This document shows, one piece after another, positions 45,340 to 56,608 of a stretch of DNA of 64,000 nt. The position numbers and the translations under genes are program-made. A model generated the notes under the pieces. That model saw only the letters and a program-made list of their open reading frames with translations, was not told the origin of the DNA and searched no databases. Numbering within the stretch: position 1 is the stretch's first letter; the number at the start of each line of letters is the position of its first letter. The stretch comes from Corythucha ciliata (lineage: Eukaryota; Arthropoda; Insecta; Hemiptera; Tingidae): assembly GCA_038030265.1 (NCBI GenBank), contig CM075939.1, positions 52,743,253 through 52,807,252 of the forward strand, in the 5' to 3' direction.

Positions 45340-47807
45340 AATAATAATAATAATAATAATAATAATTTATTTCTCCCGTTGGTCGTTATTCGACATGAGG
45401 TCGTCGTATCGTACAACAATTTAAAATGGCGAGGCAAAAAAGTCCTCTATTCTGTACAAATTCATCTCCGTCAACTTAGTTTTGACAACCTTGCGGAATC
45501 TCTTAAGTTGGAGTTCTTTTACATTCATGGGCAGATGGTTATACAATTCAAAGGGAAGATACAAATAACTGTCCCTTGTCTTACCCAAACGATAAAATGG
45601 CAATGCTACTTTATTTTGGTCTCGCAAATTAAGGCCAGTTTTCGCGCCCACCGATTCCATGTGAGGAGCCCTTGAGTGGGCGAAGCAAAGACTTTCCAAC
45701 ACATACAAGGAAGGGAATGTGAGTATAGCCAGAGACCCGAATAAGGGGGTACAATGATGTGAGGGACCGACACCGGCAACAATTCTTAAAGCCTTCTTTT
45801 GAAGTACGAACACCTCCTTCGCGTTACTGGAATTACCCCAAAGGAGGATTCCATATAGTAGCAGCGAATGAACAACTGTCAACAGACATTTTTGTGAGAC
45901 AAGGTTCCTCAACTTTCTTAAAGCGAATAGGACACGACTTAGCCGCTTACAGAGCTGCTCAACATGAGCGTTCCAATCTAATTTCTTGTCTAACCAGATT
46001 CCCAAAAACTTTACCGGCTCATTATATAAATCTGGAAGTTCTCTCAGCCCAAGCAATAGAAAATTAGTTTTAGCGTTATTTAACCATAAACTGTTACACA
46101 AAAGCCAACCCTCGACCTTATTCATCTCCTCTGACAGACTCGACAAGAGACAAGAAATGTCCGGACCTCGAAGCCCAACGGTCGTATCGTCGGCGAACAG
46201 TGTAACTGCCGCCCGCGTGAAGGACGGCAGGTCGTTTATCATTATAAGAAACAACAGGGGCCCTAATTTCGTTCCCTGTCCGACACCTTCCTTAGCATCT
46301 ACAACATTGGACCACTTATTGTTAAAAAAAACACGTTGTTTCCTATTTGCTAGAAAGTCGGTTATAATATCAAGGGCTTTGCCACATACGCCGTACATTT
46401 CAAGCTTATTAATTAATTTCGCGTGACAAATGCTGTCGAAAGCTCGAGATAAGTCGCAGAATGAAGCTGCATAGTACATTTTCTCCTCAAAGGCTGAGTA
46501 TACATTTTCCACGAAAGACATGACAGCCTGAGCCGTGTTTCTTCCTTTTCTAAAACCGTATTGGTTCTCAAACAACCTGCCGTCCTCCACCAGAAAAGAG
46601 TACAGTTGTGGGTACAAGACCCCCTCTAATACCTTAGAAAAAACCGAACAAATTGAAATTGGTCTCCAGTTGTTACAATCATTCAGTGCCCCCTTGCCTT
46701 TGTAAATAGGCACAATTTTCGCAATCTTAAGTACCGACGGGAAAACACCCTCAGCGATACTAACATTAACTGAATGGGTCAAAGGCTTTACAATTACTGG
46801 GCCGAGTGATCTTAAGAGTGTGGTATTTAACTCATTGACGTCTGTGGCCGATGATGAAGGCAGGCCACAGATTATTCGCATACATACAGCCTCGTCCACG
46901 CCATTAAAGCTATCTAAGACTCGATTCACCTCCAATTTCTTGAGCTGAAATGCGTCCGTACTGAGTTTCCTCACATCCACCTCGTTTCTAATCTTACTTG
47001 ATACGTTTTTTACTTCCCGCGTCAAATAATCGCAGTACTCTGAAGGGCCAAAATCGGGGTTCTTACTAGTCATTCCATCCGATTTTCTGAAACACTCGGA
47101 TTTAACGATACACCACGTTGCCTTAGCCTTATTTTTAGCTTTCAAAATGTAATCATGATTACTTTGCCTACGGGCTGTGGCAATTAATTCCCTGTACTCA
47201 AGCAAAGCACGCTTATAAAGAATTTTCTTTTCATCGGTACCATTGTTTTTGAAAATACGGAAAAGGGACATCACGTTATCTTTTTTCTTTTTCAATTCGG
47301 GTGAAAACCATTTTGGCTTCTTATTGCCGCAGTTTCTAGTCCTGGGTCTTTGCTTGAACACCGGTATGCATGCGTCATGGTAGTAACTAATAAAATTAAC
47401 AAACAGATCAAATCCCTCATTCGGGTCAGTCGTAGCAAAAACACTTGACCAATTGACTTTGTCGAGATTCCACAATAAGTAACCAACGTTTCCTGTCGAA
47501 TAAACTCTGAAGCTTATTTCTACATTTTGGATTTCATTTTTCTTAATGTTGTCGGGTACTTTTAAGACTTGGGCTGCATGGTCGGAGTGACCCCAATCAC
47601 AAACACTAGCCCCAGATGTAGCAAAATTGGTAAAAACATTGTCGAGACACGCGGTATCCCTAGTTGACTGATTGATAAGTGGATAAAAATTAAACGAACG
47701 ACATAGGTCTAAGAACCCAATAACCAAGCGCGACTCAGCTTCAAAATGAATATTGAAATCACCACATATTATACATCGAATGCGGTTGATACATGGTGAA
47801 CGAGTAC
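45340..47807 (-). mobile_element. 5'-truncated Jockey/CR1-type LINE
   Basis: The 3' end on the minus strand is an ATT microsatellite (plus-strand AAT units, 45,340-45,365), typical of this LINE group. TTAGTTT at 45,333-45,339 and again at 47,808-47,814 may be a 7-bp target duplication. The element is truncated within the endonuclease domain. It lies beside the transposase-like pseudogene at 47,808. Confidence 0.75.
45421..47807 (-). CDS. LINE ORF2: endonuclease end and reverse transcriptase
   Basis: An open frame of about 800 codons with no internal stop. It starts inside the apurinic-type endonuclease (CGDFN near residue 24, and the terminal SDH motif near 112). The reverse transcriptase follows: YGFRKGRNT, an SRAFD motif, GQGTKLGPLLFLIMINDL and the catalytic FADD near residue 545. 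The C-terminal part includes ILLWGNSS and KKALRI, common in Jockey, CR1 and related clades. The enzyme would nick DNA and copy the element RNA in place. The open frame indicates a fairly recent insertion, but without its 5' part the copy is not autonomous. Codons beyond 47,807 belong to the flank. Confidence 0.85.
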
Positions 47808-48747
47808 TTAGTTTTTGACACGACATTATCACTCAAACTTCATTTTCGATTGTATCGAGATGAGAAATCGTTAAACCATAGGTTTCAAACGGTTTTGCAA
47901 GTTGATTTCACTTGTTTTGCAGATCTGTACAATGTGTACAAAACAAAATACGTGGATGATGGATTGGAGCAACTTTGTCTCACTGCCTTCGATAAAGTAT
48001 GCAAGAAATTTAACGTTGCTATTTTCCAACCAAGGAAATATCAATGTGATCTTTATTCCGACGTCTATGTCAATGGCAAAATTACAGAATCATATTTGCA
48101 GCACCGCTTTCTCAAGGACCGAACCCAAAGAAAAGGAACTGGACAAAACGATTGGTTTGAAAGGAGAGGTCCACGTCGTCAGTGTGATGGCTGTTCAAGG
48201 GCTTCCAAGGTTGCTGGCTAGTGCAGCCTATTACAAATTAAGTGCATAACTATTCTATCTAAAACTTGGCAACTCGTAATGCAAAATGTTTACTGGTGGG
48301 GTGAAACAGAAGCTTCACTGGACGCCTCCACCTGTGCGTTCTGCCTAAAAGATTATCTGGAAGGGCTACTAGGACACTAAAGAAGGATGTGATAATTTGG
48401 TCCGGCGGGTGCACTCCACAAAACCTTAATAAGGTACTTTTGAATGCTTTGTTACATCTAAGTATTTAACACGTCATAACTGTTATGCATAGATATCTCG
48501 CTCTGCTCCCATGCCATACAATGCTCGCTGTCTACTTCCCGTGCCAGTAGGGCGTAGGTACCCTCCATATCGAGCTGTTTACCTGAACCATGATTTTTTC
48601 CTCGATAACTCATTCATAAATGGCATGATTTATTCATCTACAAGACCTGGAAACCAAAAAGAGGACCCAGTCGTTACTGATCTTCGATGGCTTCAATATG
48701 AACCTGACGGAACGGTGATAGCCAAAGGGGGGCGTGATCACAGGTAA
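47808..48747 (+). pseudogene. Decayed transposase-like protein gene
   Basis: Resembles a family of uncharacterised transposase-like proteins widespread in insects and cnidarians. Segments in order: FNVAIFQPRKYQCDLYSD (48,008-48,062; family pattern PKKDQCD), then in a second frame VHVVSVMAVQGLPRLLASAA (48,171-48,229), a third frame with VYWWGETEASLDAS (48,288-48,330), and HDFFLDNSF plus YSSTRPG and PVVTDLRW (48,590-48,700). At least two frame changes and a deletion before 48,510 break it. The recall of the family is from memory of recurring motifs; the reaction it performs is not established here. Confidence 0.55.
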
Positions 48748-48749
48748 TG

Positions 48750-50569
48750 CTAGTGTTAACAACCATCATTTGGCTGATTTTGAAAAAAAGGTGAAAACTG
48801 AGATCTAATAGCCGGAAACATCCTCTATACACCCTCTGGGAAACACGGTATTGAAGCTGGCAGAGGACGAAAATGTCCGACCCATCATCAGGAGTCAAAA
48901 GAGTTTACTATTTACAACCAACGAAAATGCAAAGCACTGGCAATTTTAGCCACTTCAGTAGGGATGGGTGGAGACAAGGCGCATTTTTCACCGATTCAGC
49001 TTCGTCCGAGGGAGCCATATGAAACGCGTAGACTGTTCTGGTTTCTTGAACTCTACATTGGGTGGGATGCGGGTGGGGCGACTTTCAAACATGAATCATG
49101 AAGGTGAAGGAAGTTAGTACTTATTTGATGCCTTAGTCATTTTGACAAGTGTTCTTCATTTAAAGCTGTTTTTACATCGCAGAAAAGAGAATTGTACCCG
49201 AACCATTGGTGGTGGTGGTGGTGGGGGGGGGGGTAATGACGGAGTAACGATTAACGCTTTATTGACTCTCCTTTAGTCCAGACTCCACAGCTATACGGAG
49301 AAGAGACACGCGAAGACGCGACCAGTCAAAGCACCACAAGATTGTAATGTGAGAAAAATACCATTGAATTCAATGAATTCACAGCGAAATTCAAGCTCAT
49401 CGTTAATCATTCCTGCTTGTGGTATTGACAAACCATAAAATGAAAATCAAATAATTCTCATACCTTTTTGAGCTTTCATATTTCATAGTAAAGGATGAGT
49501 TATACAGTGAGGAAGCCTTAGTATTGATATGAATGGGCTGGAGAGACTTGAATTTGCGAGTTTTAGCCCTCTTCCCCTGATACACACAGTGATAGAGAGG
49601 AACCTGCTGGAGTATGTTCGCCAATGAATTACATCGTGTGTCTTCCATTCTATGACACAAACATTTTTGTGTTTGTGTTAAAGATGGGCTTCGGTGGCTA
49701 TACTAAAAATGTAATTGCTGGCCTCTTCTAAGAGTCTTATTTCTTATGATGCTCTGAAAGCTGAACGATTTAATAAAAATGAGACTAAGTTATTCGAACT
49801 GACCACGGAATTGTAAAGGAAAACTTCCTTATCTTTCACCAATCATGAACCCCACTCTACACATCGTGAAAACACAGAGAAAACTATACGAAACCCGTTA
49901 GAATAGAAGATATCCTTACTCTTGTCCCGCCACTCGACCAGTGGCGAGGCGTCCGGTCATCGATAGAATCGCCGATGACTAGACTTTTCTTCGGAGATGA
50001 AGAAATATTTGTTGGAAATATTTTTCTTAGAAAAGTCCCTTCTTGGAGAAAAAAATATATTTAAACAACGATAATTTCACTCAACTGAGTTCATAGGAGA
50101 GTTAGGACTTAGGAGGTCTGTTTTTGATCAACCGAGAGAATACTAGAACGATCTATTGAGCCTTAATAGCGTAACAGATGCGCTAACTTTGGAGAATCTA
50201 ATCTCCCTCCCTCCCATTCCCGTCCACTCAATCATATCTTCGTCGAGCTCAGTTTCCTTCTCTTTCTCGCGCGTTAGAAAAACAGGCACAAGGAAAAATT
50301 AGGCACAATGGAATTGTGCCATGAGTAGAAAAAGGTATCACAATAGCAAATCGTGCAGGCCCGAATGCTTGTTAGAGGTTCTGGGTGTTGAAAAATATGC
50401 ATTATGAGCAAGACCATATTCATTTTATGAATCATATTTGCCCTCATAACAGAAAATGGTGTGTGAAGAGGGGGGGGGGGTACACACGTGGAGATGACTG
50501 GCCAAAAAGTCTACGCGCCACCACTGCACTCGACCCTTCCTCGCCATTTTATCAAGAATTATTCAAACT
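48750..50569. other. No recognisable gene
   Basis: Contains GGT repeats running into a G-run (49,208-49,233). No family motif seen. Confidence 0.45.
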
Positions 50570-50586
50570 ACTATTTGGACAATATA

Positions 50587-51881
50587 CAGGGTGTAACGGA
50601 AAAGTCTGGCATAAATGAAATGGGTGATTCTTGGTCACATTTGGAACCAAAATGACCCTATGCACCATGGTCCGATTACTTATGGTTTTGGAGATAATCG
50701 GGGTTTTCCTAATTTTTAATGTACCCACGGCTTTCCTTAGTAAATCGTCTATATCTGATGAAAAAATGGTCTCATTGAAATTTAAAAGAAGCCATTGGAA
50801 AGAGCACTAAATTCTCCGTAGGATTGGATATTTTCATCTCTAAATCGATCAATATTTAAGTGCTTAAATTGCTGCTGAACAGCCAACTTCTTAGATTTCC
50901 AGAAAACTCCTAGTCTTTCAGCCAGCTGTCAATTCTTTTATGGCCCTCGTAGGAAGTGTCAAAAATTATTAAAAACTTCTACTGTTTGTCAGCTTTCGAA
51001 TGGCCTGCTTAGTTCTGGATTATTCTTTTTTTCTCCGGAGATAGAAGCAAAAACGCACAAAAAAAGTCCCCAAAAGTATCCGTTTTTATGCACGCCTTCA
51101 GGCAAGGCAATTGCTTCCACGAGCGCGCCCTCGGCCTCTTCAGTTAGTTACAAATTCCCGTTATGAGGCTTGGATGGAGCCTTGGGTTGGATTCCGCTAT
51201 TATTGAAATAATAAAACAATAAAATAAATAATTCTTGTTTGTTAAGAAATGTGATTGTGCAAATAAATAAATAAAAAATAAATAACACCCACATCCACCA
51301 CCAACCGCATTACAATCACCATGAACTGGAGAGGCCGAGGGCGCGCTCGCGGAAGCAATTGCCTTACCTGAAGGCATGCTTAAAAACGGATACTTTTGGT
51401 GGTTTTTTCCCGCGTTTTTGCTTCTATCTCCGGAGAAAAAAAGAATAATCCAGAACTAAGCAGGCCATTCGAAAGCTGACAAACAGTAGAAGTTTTTAAT
51501 AATTTTTGACACTTCCTACGAGGGCCATAAAAGAATTGACAGCTGGCTGAAAGACTAGGAGTTTTCTGGAAATCTAAGAAGTTGGCTGTTCAGCAGCAAT
51601 TTAAGCACTTAAATATTGATCGATTTAGAGATGAAAATATCCAATCCTACGGAGAATTTAGTGCTCTTTCCAATGGCTTCTTTTAAATTTCAATGAGACC
51701 ATTTTTTCATCAGATATAGACGATTTACTAAGGAAAGCCGTGGGTACATTAAAAATTAGGAAAACCCCGATTATCTCCAAAACCATAAGTAATCGGACCA
51801 TGGTGCATAGGGTCATTTTGGTTCCAAATGTGACCAAGAATCACCCATTTCATTTATGCCAGACTTTTCCGTTACACCCTG
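50587..51881. mobile_element. Fold-back element with 0.55-kb inverted arms
   Basis: Arms 50,587-51,138 and 51,331-51,881 are inverted copies with only a few visible differences; the AT-rich loop is 192 bp. Termini are CAGGGTGTAACGGAAAAGTC and its complement. TA flanks at 50,585-50,586 and 51,882-51,883. It sits in the first four bases (TATA) of the Penelope-like element, whose right arm shows the undisturbed TATAGTTATGAAG order. It has no coding capacity. The TA duplication and terminal CAGGG suggest a Tc1/mariner-type source, but this is an inference. Confidence 0.85.
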
Positions 51882-52214
51882 TAGTTATGAAGAAAAAGTC
51901 AAAAACACCCGTCGAAGTCTTCAATTATTTATTTTCGCCTACGTTTCGCTATGCTCCTAGCATCCTCAGGGCTCTAAACATTGCAACAATTACACATAAT
52001 TACTAATTTAAATAACGAAACCAAATATGAGAAAACAACCACATGGTCCAAGACAAGTCTTACCTAAAGTCCGAAATGTTAAAAAGTTCCAGGCCGTTAA
52101 AAACAAAAGGCTCACATTCTAAACACACCTGATGTATGAATGAGAGACCTTGTTAAATAATTAAAACCATTTTAAAAACCCACAATTAACGAAATTAAAT
52201 GAAGCAATTAAAAG
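51882..52214 (-). repeat. Penelope-like left terminal arm
   Basis: Inverted copy of 56,096-56,563 over about 333 bp, aligning to the end of the AAATTAAATGAAGCAATTAA block. The right arm additionally contains a 130-bp insertion. Confidence 0.85.
51932..51977 (-). ncRNA. Hammerhead-ribozyme-like motif, left arm
   Basis: Minus strand: GCC, core CTGAGGA, T, stem II GCTA/TAGC with loop GGAGCA, GAAAC, GTA, then GGC. The CUGANGA core and GAAA are exact. Stem I is short (GCC/GGC and AT-rich pairs beyond). Minimal hammerheads of this kind are described in Penelope-like terminal repeats. Confidence 0.55.
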
Positions 52215-52261
52215 AAGCAATTAATTAAGCAATTAATTTCTGTAGTGACTCGGTCCCAAGA

Positions 52262-52791
52262 GTGGTTAGTAACCTGGTTCACACAAAAAATAAATTTTGC
52301 AAAGCAGGCCTAGACAAGAATTTCCTGGTCCGATGTAAGAATGCAGGCGTTTTCCCTCATCATTTACGTTCAGCATGTGAACAGCTTTCTACTTTTATCC
52401 CGCAGCATGACTCCCCGTACCACGACCGTTTTGCTACTATGATTGATGAGTTTCGTCTGAAATGCTTACGCTTAGAGATTAAAAACAAAATGTGGCTCTG
52501 GACTAAATTTAATCGGGAATGTGACAGGATCGCCGCGGAATATGGTTCCTCCATGGTTCCCCTTGAACGACGCGAACATATCTTGGGGATGATTGAAGAC
52601 TTTGTCCAGTTTGTGACCGCAACGTATGCGGATACATTTGCTAAGAAATTTGACAATTTAAGACGTGAAGGACGCAGCTCGCGGACTACAAACGGTACAG
52701 CGGCGCACCCGGCGGGACCTGAGGGTCGCCTTTCTAGTGTAACGCAGCGGAGGTTTGACGATGAAGCGATGGTAGAAAGGCCTGACGGTAA
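52262..52791 (+). pseudogene. Penelope-like ORF, N-terminal part (split by insertion)
   Basis: About 177 codons of the N-terminal domain upstream of the reverse transcriptase, including FLVRCKNAGVFPHHL, a pattern common to Penelope-like proteins. No ATG is found between the last upstream stop (about 52,226) and the first recognisable residues, so the natural start is unclear. The frame is cut at TAA 52,789-52,791 by the Harbinger-like element. The second half resumes at 53,939. Removing 1144 bp plus one 3-bp duplication (1147 bp) brings both halves into the same frame. Confidence 0.75.
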
Positions 52792-53935
52792 AGGCCCAAT
52801 TACACGTACCGAGTGCTCGGCCGAGACAGTGCACTCGGCCGAGTAAAGCCCCGTGTAATCACTTCAGACAGTACTCGGCCCAGTGAGGAGCGAGTGATTT
52901 TGACCGAGTCAGGAAATAGAACCATGTTCTATTTATTCGGCCGAGTATGGACCCCCAACACTCTTCCACCCCCCTTTCCCATTTCCAAATATGCAAATGT
53001 GATCAACCGAGCTCACGGAATGTTGAGAGAGTTCGCCTCTCATTCACGCATTTTTCTTATCGCCATATTTTTATCGATTCTGGTGCCCTATTCTTGACTT
53101 GACCAACCAAGAGCAAACCAAAGAACCAAGCAACCAAAAGAATTTGTCACTCCGCGAATTTAAGCAGACCGGTTTCAACAACTTCAGATCATCGGCCAGA
53201 ACGCTCCCTTCTCCCCCTCGAGAACTTCAGCCGAGCGTAGTAAAGAAATTAGTGTTGGGCATTTGACCGGTCAAAATTTTTTCCGGTCAATTGACCAGAA
53301 TTTGACAATTTTGACCGGTCAAATTTCGGTCAAAATCTTTTTCACGCCAAATTGGGATACATTTCGGATTAAGCAAGGTGCGTTTGTGCATCAACCACTG
53401 TCAAACTCATCCAGGAAGAAAACTACACAAATTAAAGTCAATCAATCTGCCAAAGAAAAAAAATGTTTTTTTGATATTGGTACTTTTTTCCAATTATGCC
53501 GTGACACCTAGTAAAGAAAACGAAACGATTTTGCATACAAACATTATTTTTTTAATGGCGTTTTCCATTCAATGCAATACACTCGTGTGGTGCAATTTGG
53601 TCCATCTGTCCTCTCCTAATTGAAACATATGTTTATGGAGAAGACGCAGCGCTGCACTTGTGGTGTGTATCGAATGGAAATTGCTATTAGTGAAAAAGCG
53701 GTAGCAAATTTTACCAGATACTCAGGATACTCATTGTTACGAGGTCCTACTTACTGCGTTGACTCACTGCTTAGTGTGGGGACCGGGATAATGAGGAAAA
53801 ACTGAAATAAATTACCTCGATGGTACCCATTCAGACAGCGCATAACAAAACTGTCTCATTCCTACTTCATCACCTACTCGCCCAGTACTCGGCCGAGTCA
53901 CTCGGCCGAGCTACTCGGTTGGTGTAACTGGGCCT
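52792..53935. mobile_element. Harbinger-like non-autonomous element in the Penelope ORF
   Basis: Begins AGGCCCAATTACAC and ends GTGTAACTGGGCCT, with TAA at 52,789-52,791 and 53,936-53,938. Both ends are rich in CTCGGCCGAG palindromes. An inner stretch (53,255-53,345) repeats TTGACCGGTCAAA-like words. No transposase frame. Three-base TWA duplications are characteristic of PIF/Harbinger. Confidence 0.85.
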
Positions 53936-53938
53936 TAA

Positions 53939-55442
53939 GGACGCTTCGAGGTGGTTGGTAAATCTCAGTGAATCAGTTCTTCCTGAGTATGTATGTGACG
54001 TTTTAGCCCTTGGACCTGATTTTTGTGCTCAACCGGAGCCAAAGGCTTTTCCGTTCATCCAATTTTGTGCGGATGCTGAGGACATTTTCTCGTCGCTGGA
54101 GGTCTCCGAAGGTGAAAGGAATGCGCTTCGTGGAGAGATGGTGTACAATCTGCGACGGCAAGTTGATGGAAATCCTTCCCATCTGGGTCACCAGGTAGAT
54201 CGTGTTTCTGGTTTCCAGCTTGAGTATAGGGAAAAATTATCCCGCACTAAAAGGTTTTTTAGGGAGAACGCGGATTTGATTGTCATTCAGGCGGACAAAG
54301 GAGCTGTGACCGTCGTTGTTGAGAGGGTGAAGTATGAGGAGCGAGTTAGCACCATGCTTAATGAAGGTGATACGTATAAAGCAATAAGCAAGGATCCTAC
54401 AGCTCGGATTGAGCAAGAATCCAACCAACTGGTGGACCGGCTCTTCCAAGATGGCACGATCACGGGGGTCCAGAAAAAGAAGCTCACCACGCATTGTTCG
54501 GTTCCGCCTCGGATTTATGGATGCCCGAAGATTCATAAGGATGACCGGATGAAGCTGAGACCAATCGTATCGTGCGTTCAGTCGCCATTCTCCAACTTAG
54601 GTAGATGGGCCAGTGGAATCCTCCGACCTGTCACTACAAGTTCTCAGTATTGGGTGAGGAATTCTTTTGAATTAAAGCAGCGGCTTGCGGGAATTGTCCC
54701 TAAGAAAGATTTTGTCTTAGTTTCCTTCGATGTGGAGTCCATGTATACATCCATTCCGCATGATCTTGCCCTCGGGGCTGTGGAGCGGTATTGGGAAAAG
54801 ATTGCTAGTTCGGCTCCGAATTTGGACTGTTTCACGTTTCGTCGCGTCGTTCGATTTCTCCTAGAAAATGCGTATTACACGTATGACGGGTTTTGGTGCC
54901 AGCAGGCAGGACTTCCGATGGGTCACCCGCTGTCTTCGGCGCTTGCGGACTTGGTCATGGATATGTGCTTCGAGGATGTCTTGCGAGATTTAGACGGTCC
55001 TGTTCTTTTTGCTGGCAAGTACGTGGATGATTCCCTTTTTCTTGTGCATGAGTCAAAAATAGATGCCCTTCTGAACAGGTTTAACAATTATGCCACGGGG
55101 AAATTGATTTTCACTGTTGAAAGAGAGAAAGATCTTGGACTGCCTTTCCTTGATGTCTTCATTCGTCGGGAGCCGGATTTGCGACTTGTTTTTGAGCATT
55201 ACTCGAAGCCTACATACTCTGGTCGGCTCATTCATTTTCGTTCGTTCCATTCTGGGGGTTTGAAACGAAATGTAGCTGATATGTTTGCCTCCCGTGTGTT
55301 GACGTTGTCGGATCTTGAGTTTCATCGGCAAAAAAGAAGGTTTGTTCGAGAAGTCCTTCAGAGGAATGACTATCCTCGGAAAGTGATTGATATAGAGCGA
55401 TTTACCGATATTACCACCCCGTGGTATCCAACAGGCCGGTAG
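53939..55442 (+). CDS. Penelope-like reverse transcriptase
   Basis: About 500 codons, open throughout, copying element RNA into DNA. Numbering from the Met at 53,955: IVIQADKGAVTVV (109-121), IYGCPKIHK (187-195), LRPIVS (201-206), SFDVESMYTSIP (257-268, first catalytic Asp), GLPMGHPLSS (319-328), the catalytic YVDD (356-359) and GLPFLDV near 395. The SFDVxxxYTSIP and GLPMGxPLSS order is diagnostic of Penelope-like enzymes. The frame ends at 55,442, while the endonuclease is in another frame. Confidence 0.9.
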
Positions 55443-56014
55443 ATGACCAAGGTGGTGCACGATGGGCTTCGCTTCCCTACACTGGTTCACAGTCGGCTGC
55501 GCTAAAGCGGGTTCTCCGACGGTACAATGTCAATCTGGCCTTTCGGAACAATCTGAATAAGAACAACAGCGTTTTCAAGAAGCAGAAGGCACCGTTGGAA
55601 AGGGACCAAGCGTTCAACGTCGTATACAGAGTTCCGTGCCAATGTGGAAAGGCGTACATAGGCCAGACGAAGAATCTTCTCCGGGACAGGGTCCGTAGAC
55701 ACAAGTCGGATGCTCGACGGAGTCCGAGCCCTCAACAGCCGGGACGGTCGAACGATACAGCGTTAGCAGTGCATTTACGGCAAGAAGGACATCAAGGCGC
55801 GTGGGATGACGTGAAAATCATTGACAGAGAGGCGTCTCTACCTAAACGGCTTTTCGAGGAGATGGCACACATCCATCAAGAAGGGGACAATGCCCTGAAC
55901 TTCCGCTCGGACATCGAGAATTTGGCTCCCTTTTATGGACCGCTTTTTCGCTTAGTGGCGGGACGTCATGAGGTGAGCTGTACGGCCGCTGGGGATGCTG
56001 TGGGGGTGGGTTGA
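55421..56014 (+). CDS. Penelope-like GIY-YIG endonuclease domain
   Basis: In frame +2 relative to the reverse transcriptase frame, overlapping it by 22 nt. From the first codon used here: VVYRVPC (67-73) and AYIG (78-81) form the GIY-YIG pair. Arg88 or Arg90, His94, Glu147 or Glu148 and Asn158 or Asn160 fit the catalytic positions. CQCG before AYIG is the usual Cys pair of canonical Penelope-like elements. The domain nicks target DNA to prime reverse transcription. In the family it is fused to the reverse transcriptase, so the frame change is probably a one-base lesion near 55,425-55,440. Confidence 0.85.
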   Translation: MVSNRPVDDQGGARWASLPYTGSQSAALKRVLRRYNVNLAFRNNLNKNNSVFKKQKAPLERDQAFNVVYRVPCQCGKAYIGQTKNLLRDRVRRHKSDARRSPSPQQPGRSNDTALAVHLRQEGHQGAWDDVKIIDREASLPKRLFEEMAHIHQEGDNALNFRSDIENLAPFYGPLFRLVAGRHEVSCTAAGDAVGVG

Positions 56015-56181
56015 GGGAGGTTTTTGTGAGCAGGTGGTTTCCTTGCTCTTTTTTCTCTTTTTCTTTGTTAACCTAATTTGTCATGGGGGGAGGGGGGTTT
56101 TAATTGCTTCATTTAATTTCGTTAATTGTGGGTTTTTAAAGTGGTTTTAATTATTTAACAAGGTCTCTCATTCATACATCA

Positions 56182-56312
56182 GGGGCCTCAGTACGAACCC
56201 GTGTGAAAATGCCACGTGATGCGGTTGCTATGACGGGATAATGTTATTTCTCATTCGGCGTCCTTGGATCCCGCTTGCGGCATTTTTTCCCGAACTTTCG
56301 TACTAAGGCCCC
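56182..56312. mobile_element. Small MITE in the right arm
   Basis: GGGGCCTCAGTACGAA at the left is mirrored by TTCGTACTAAGGCCCC at the right. The left terminal arm lacks this 130 bp (it reads CACACCTGATGTA there), which gives the empty site. The precise target duplication is unclear, since only one or two bases differ between the sites. Confidence 0.75.
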
Positions 56313-56465
56313 TGGTGTGTTTAGAATGTGAGCCTTTTGTTTTTAACGGCCTGGAACTTTTTAACATTTCGGAATTTGGGTAAGACTTGTCTTGGACCAT
56401 GTGGTTGTTTTCTCATATTTGGTTTTGTTATTTAAATTAGTAATTATGTGTAATTGTTGCAATGT

Positions 56466-56512
56466 TTAGAGCCCTGAGGATGCTAGGAGCATAGCGAAAC
56501 GTAGGCGAAAAT
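56466..56512 (+). ncRNA. Hammerhead-ribozyme-like motif, right arm
   Basis: Plus-strand partner of 51,932-51,977. The CTGAGGA core is at 56,474-56,480, stem II GCTA/TAGC, GAAAC at 56,496-56,500, then GTA. Predicted cleavage is after GTA (56,501-56,503). Confidence 0.55.
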
Positions 56513-56608
56513 AAATAATTGAAGACTTCGACGGGTGTTTTTGGCTTTTTCTTCATAACTATATCAACTGTACCCCGTCTTTCTACTATCTTTACACTAT
56601 TTGGACAA

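Larger units (their letters stand above)
56096..56563 (+). repeat. Penelope-like right terminal arm
   Basis: Inverted relative to 51,882-52,214 (and 50,583-50,586). It ends CTTCATAACTATA and is followed by the 32-nt tail and the target duplication. Confidence 0.85.
50583..56595 (+). mobile_element. Penelope-like element with nested insertions
   Basis: ACTATTTGGACAA lies at 50,570-50,582 and 56,596-56,608, a perfect 13-bp target duplication. Inverted terminal arms run from 50,583 and 51,882 to about 52,214 on the left and from about 56,096 to 56,563 on the right, followed by a 32-nt unpaired tail (56,564-56,595). Coding sequence for an N-terminal domain, reverse transcriptase and GIY-YIG endonuclease lies between them. 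Three later insertions (50,587, 52,792 and about 56,182) account for about 2.6 kb. Without them the element would be about 3.4 kb, a usual size for Penelope-like elements. Confidence 0.85.

Noticed and set aside
45986..46426. Plus-strand frame of 146 codons
   Set aside because: Antisense to the LINE reverse transcriptase.
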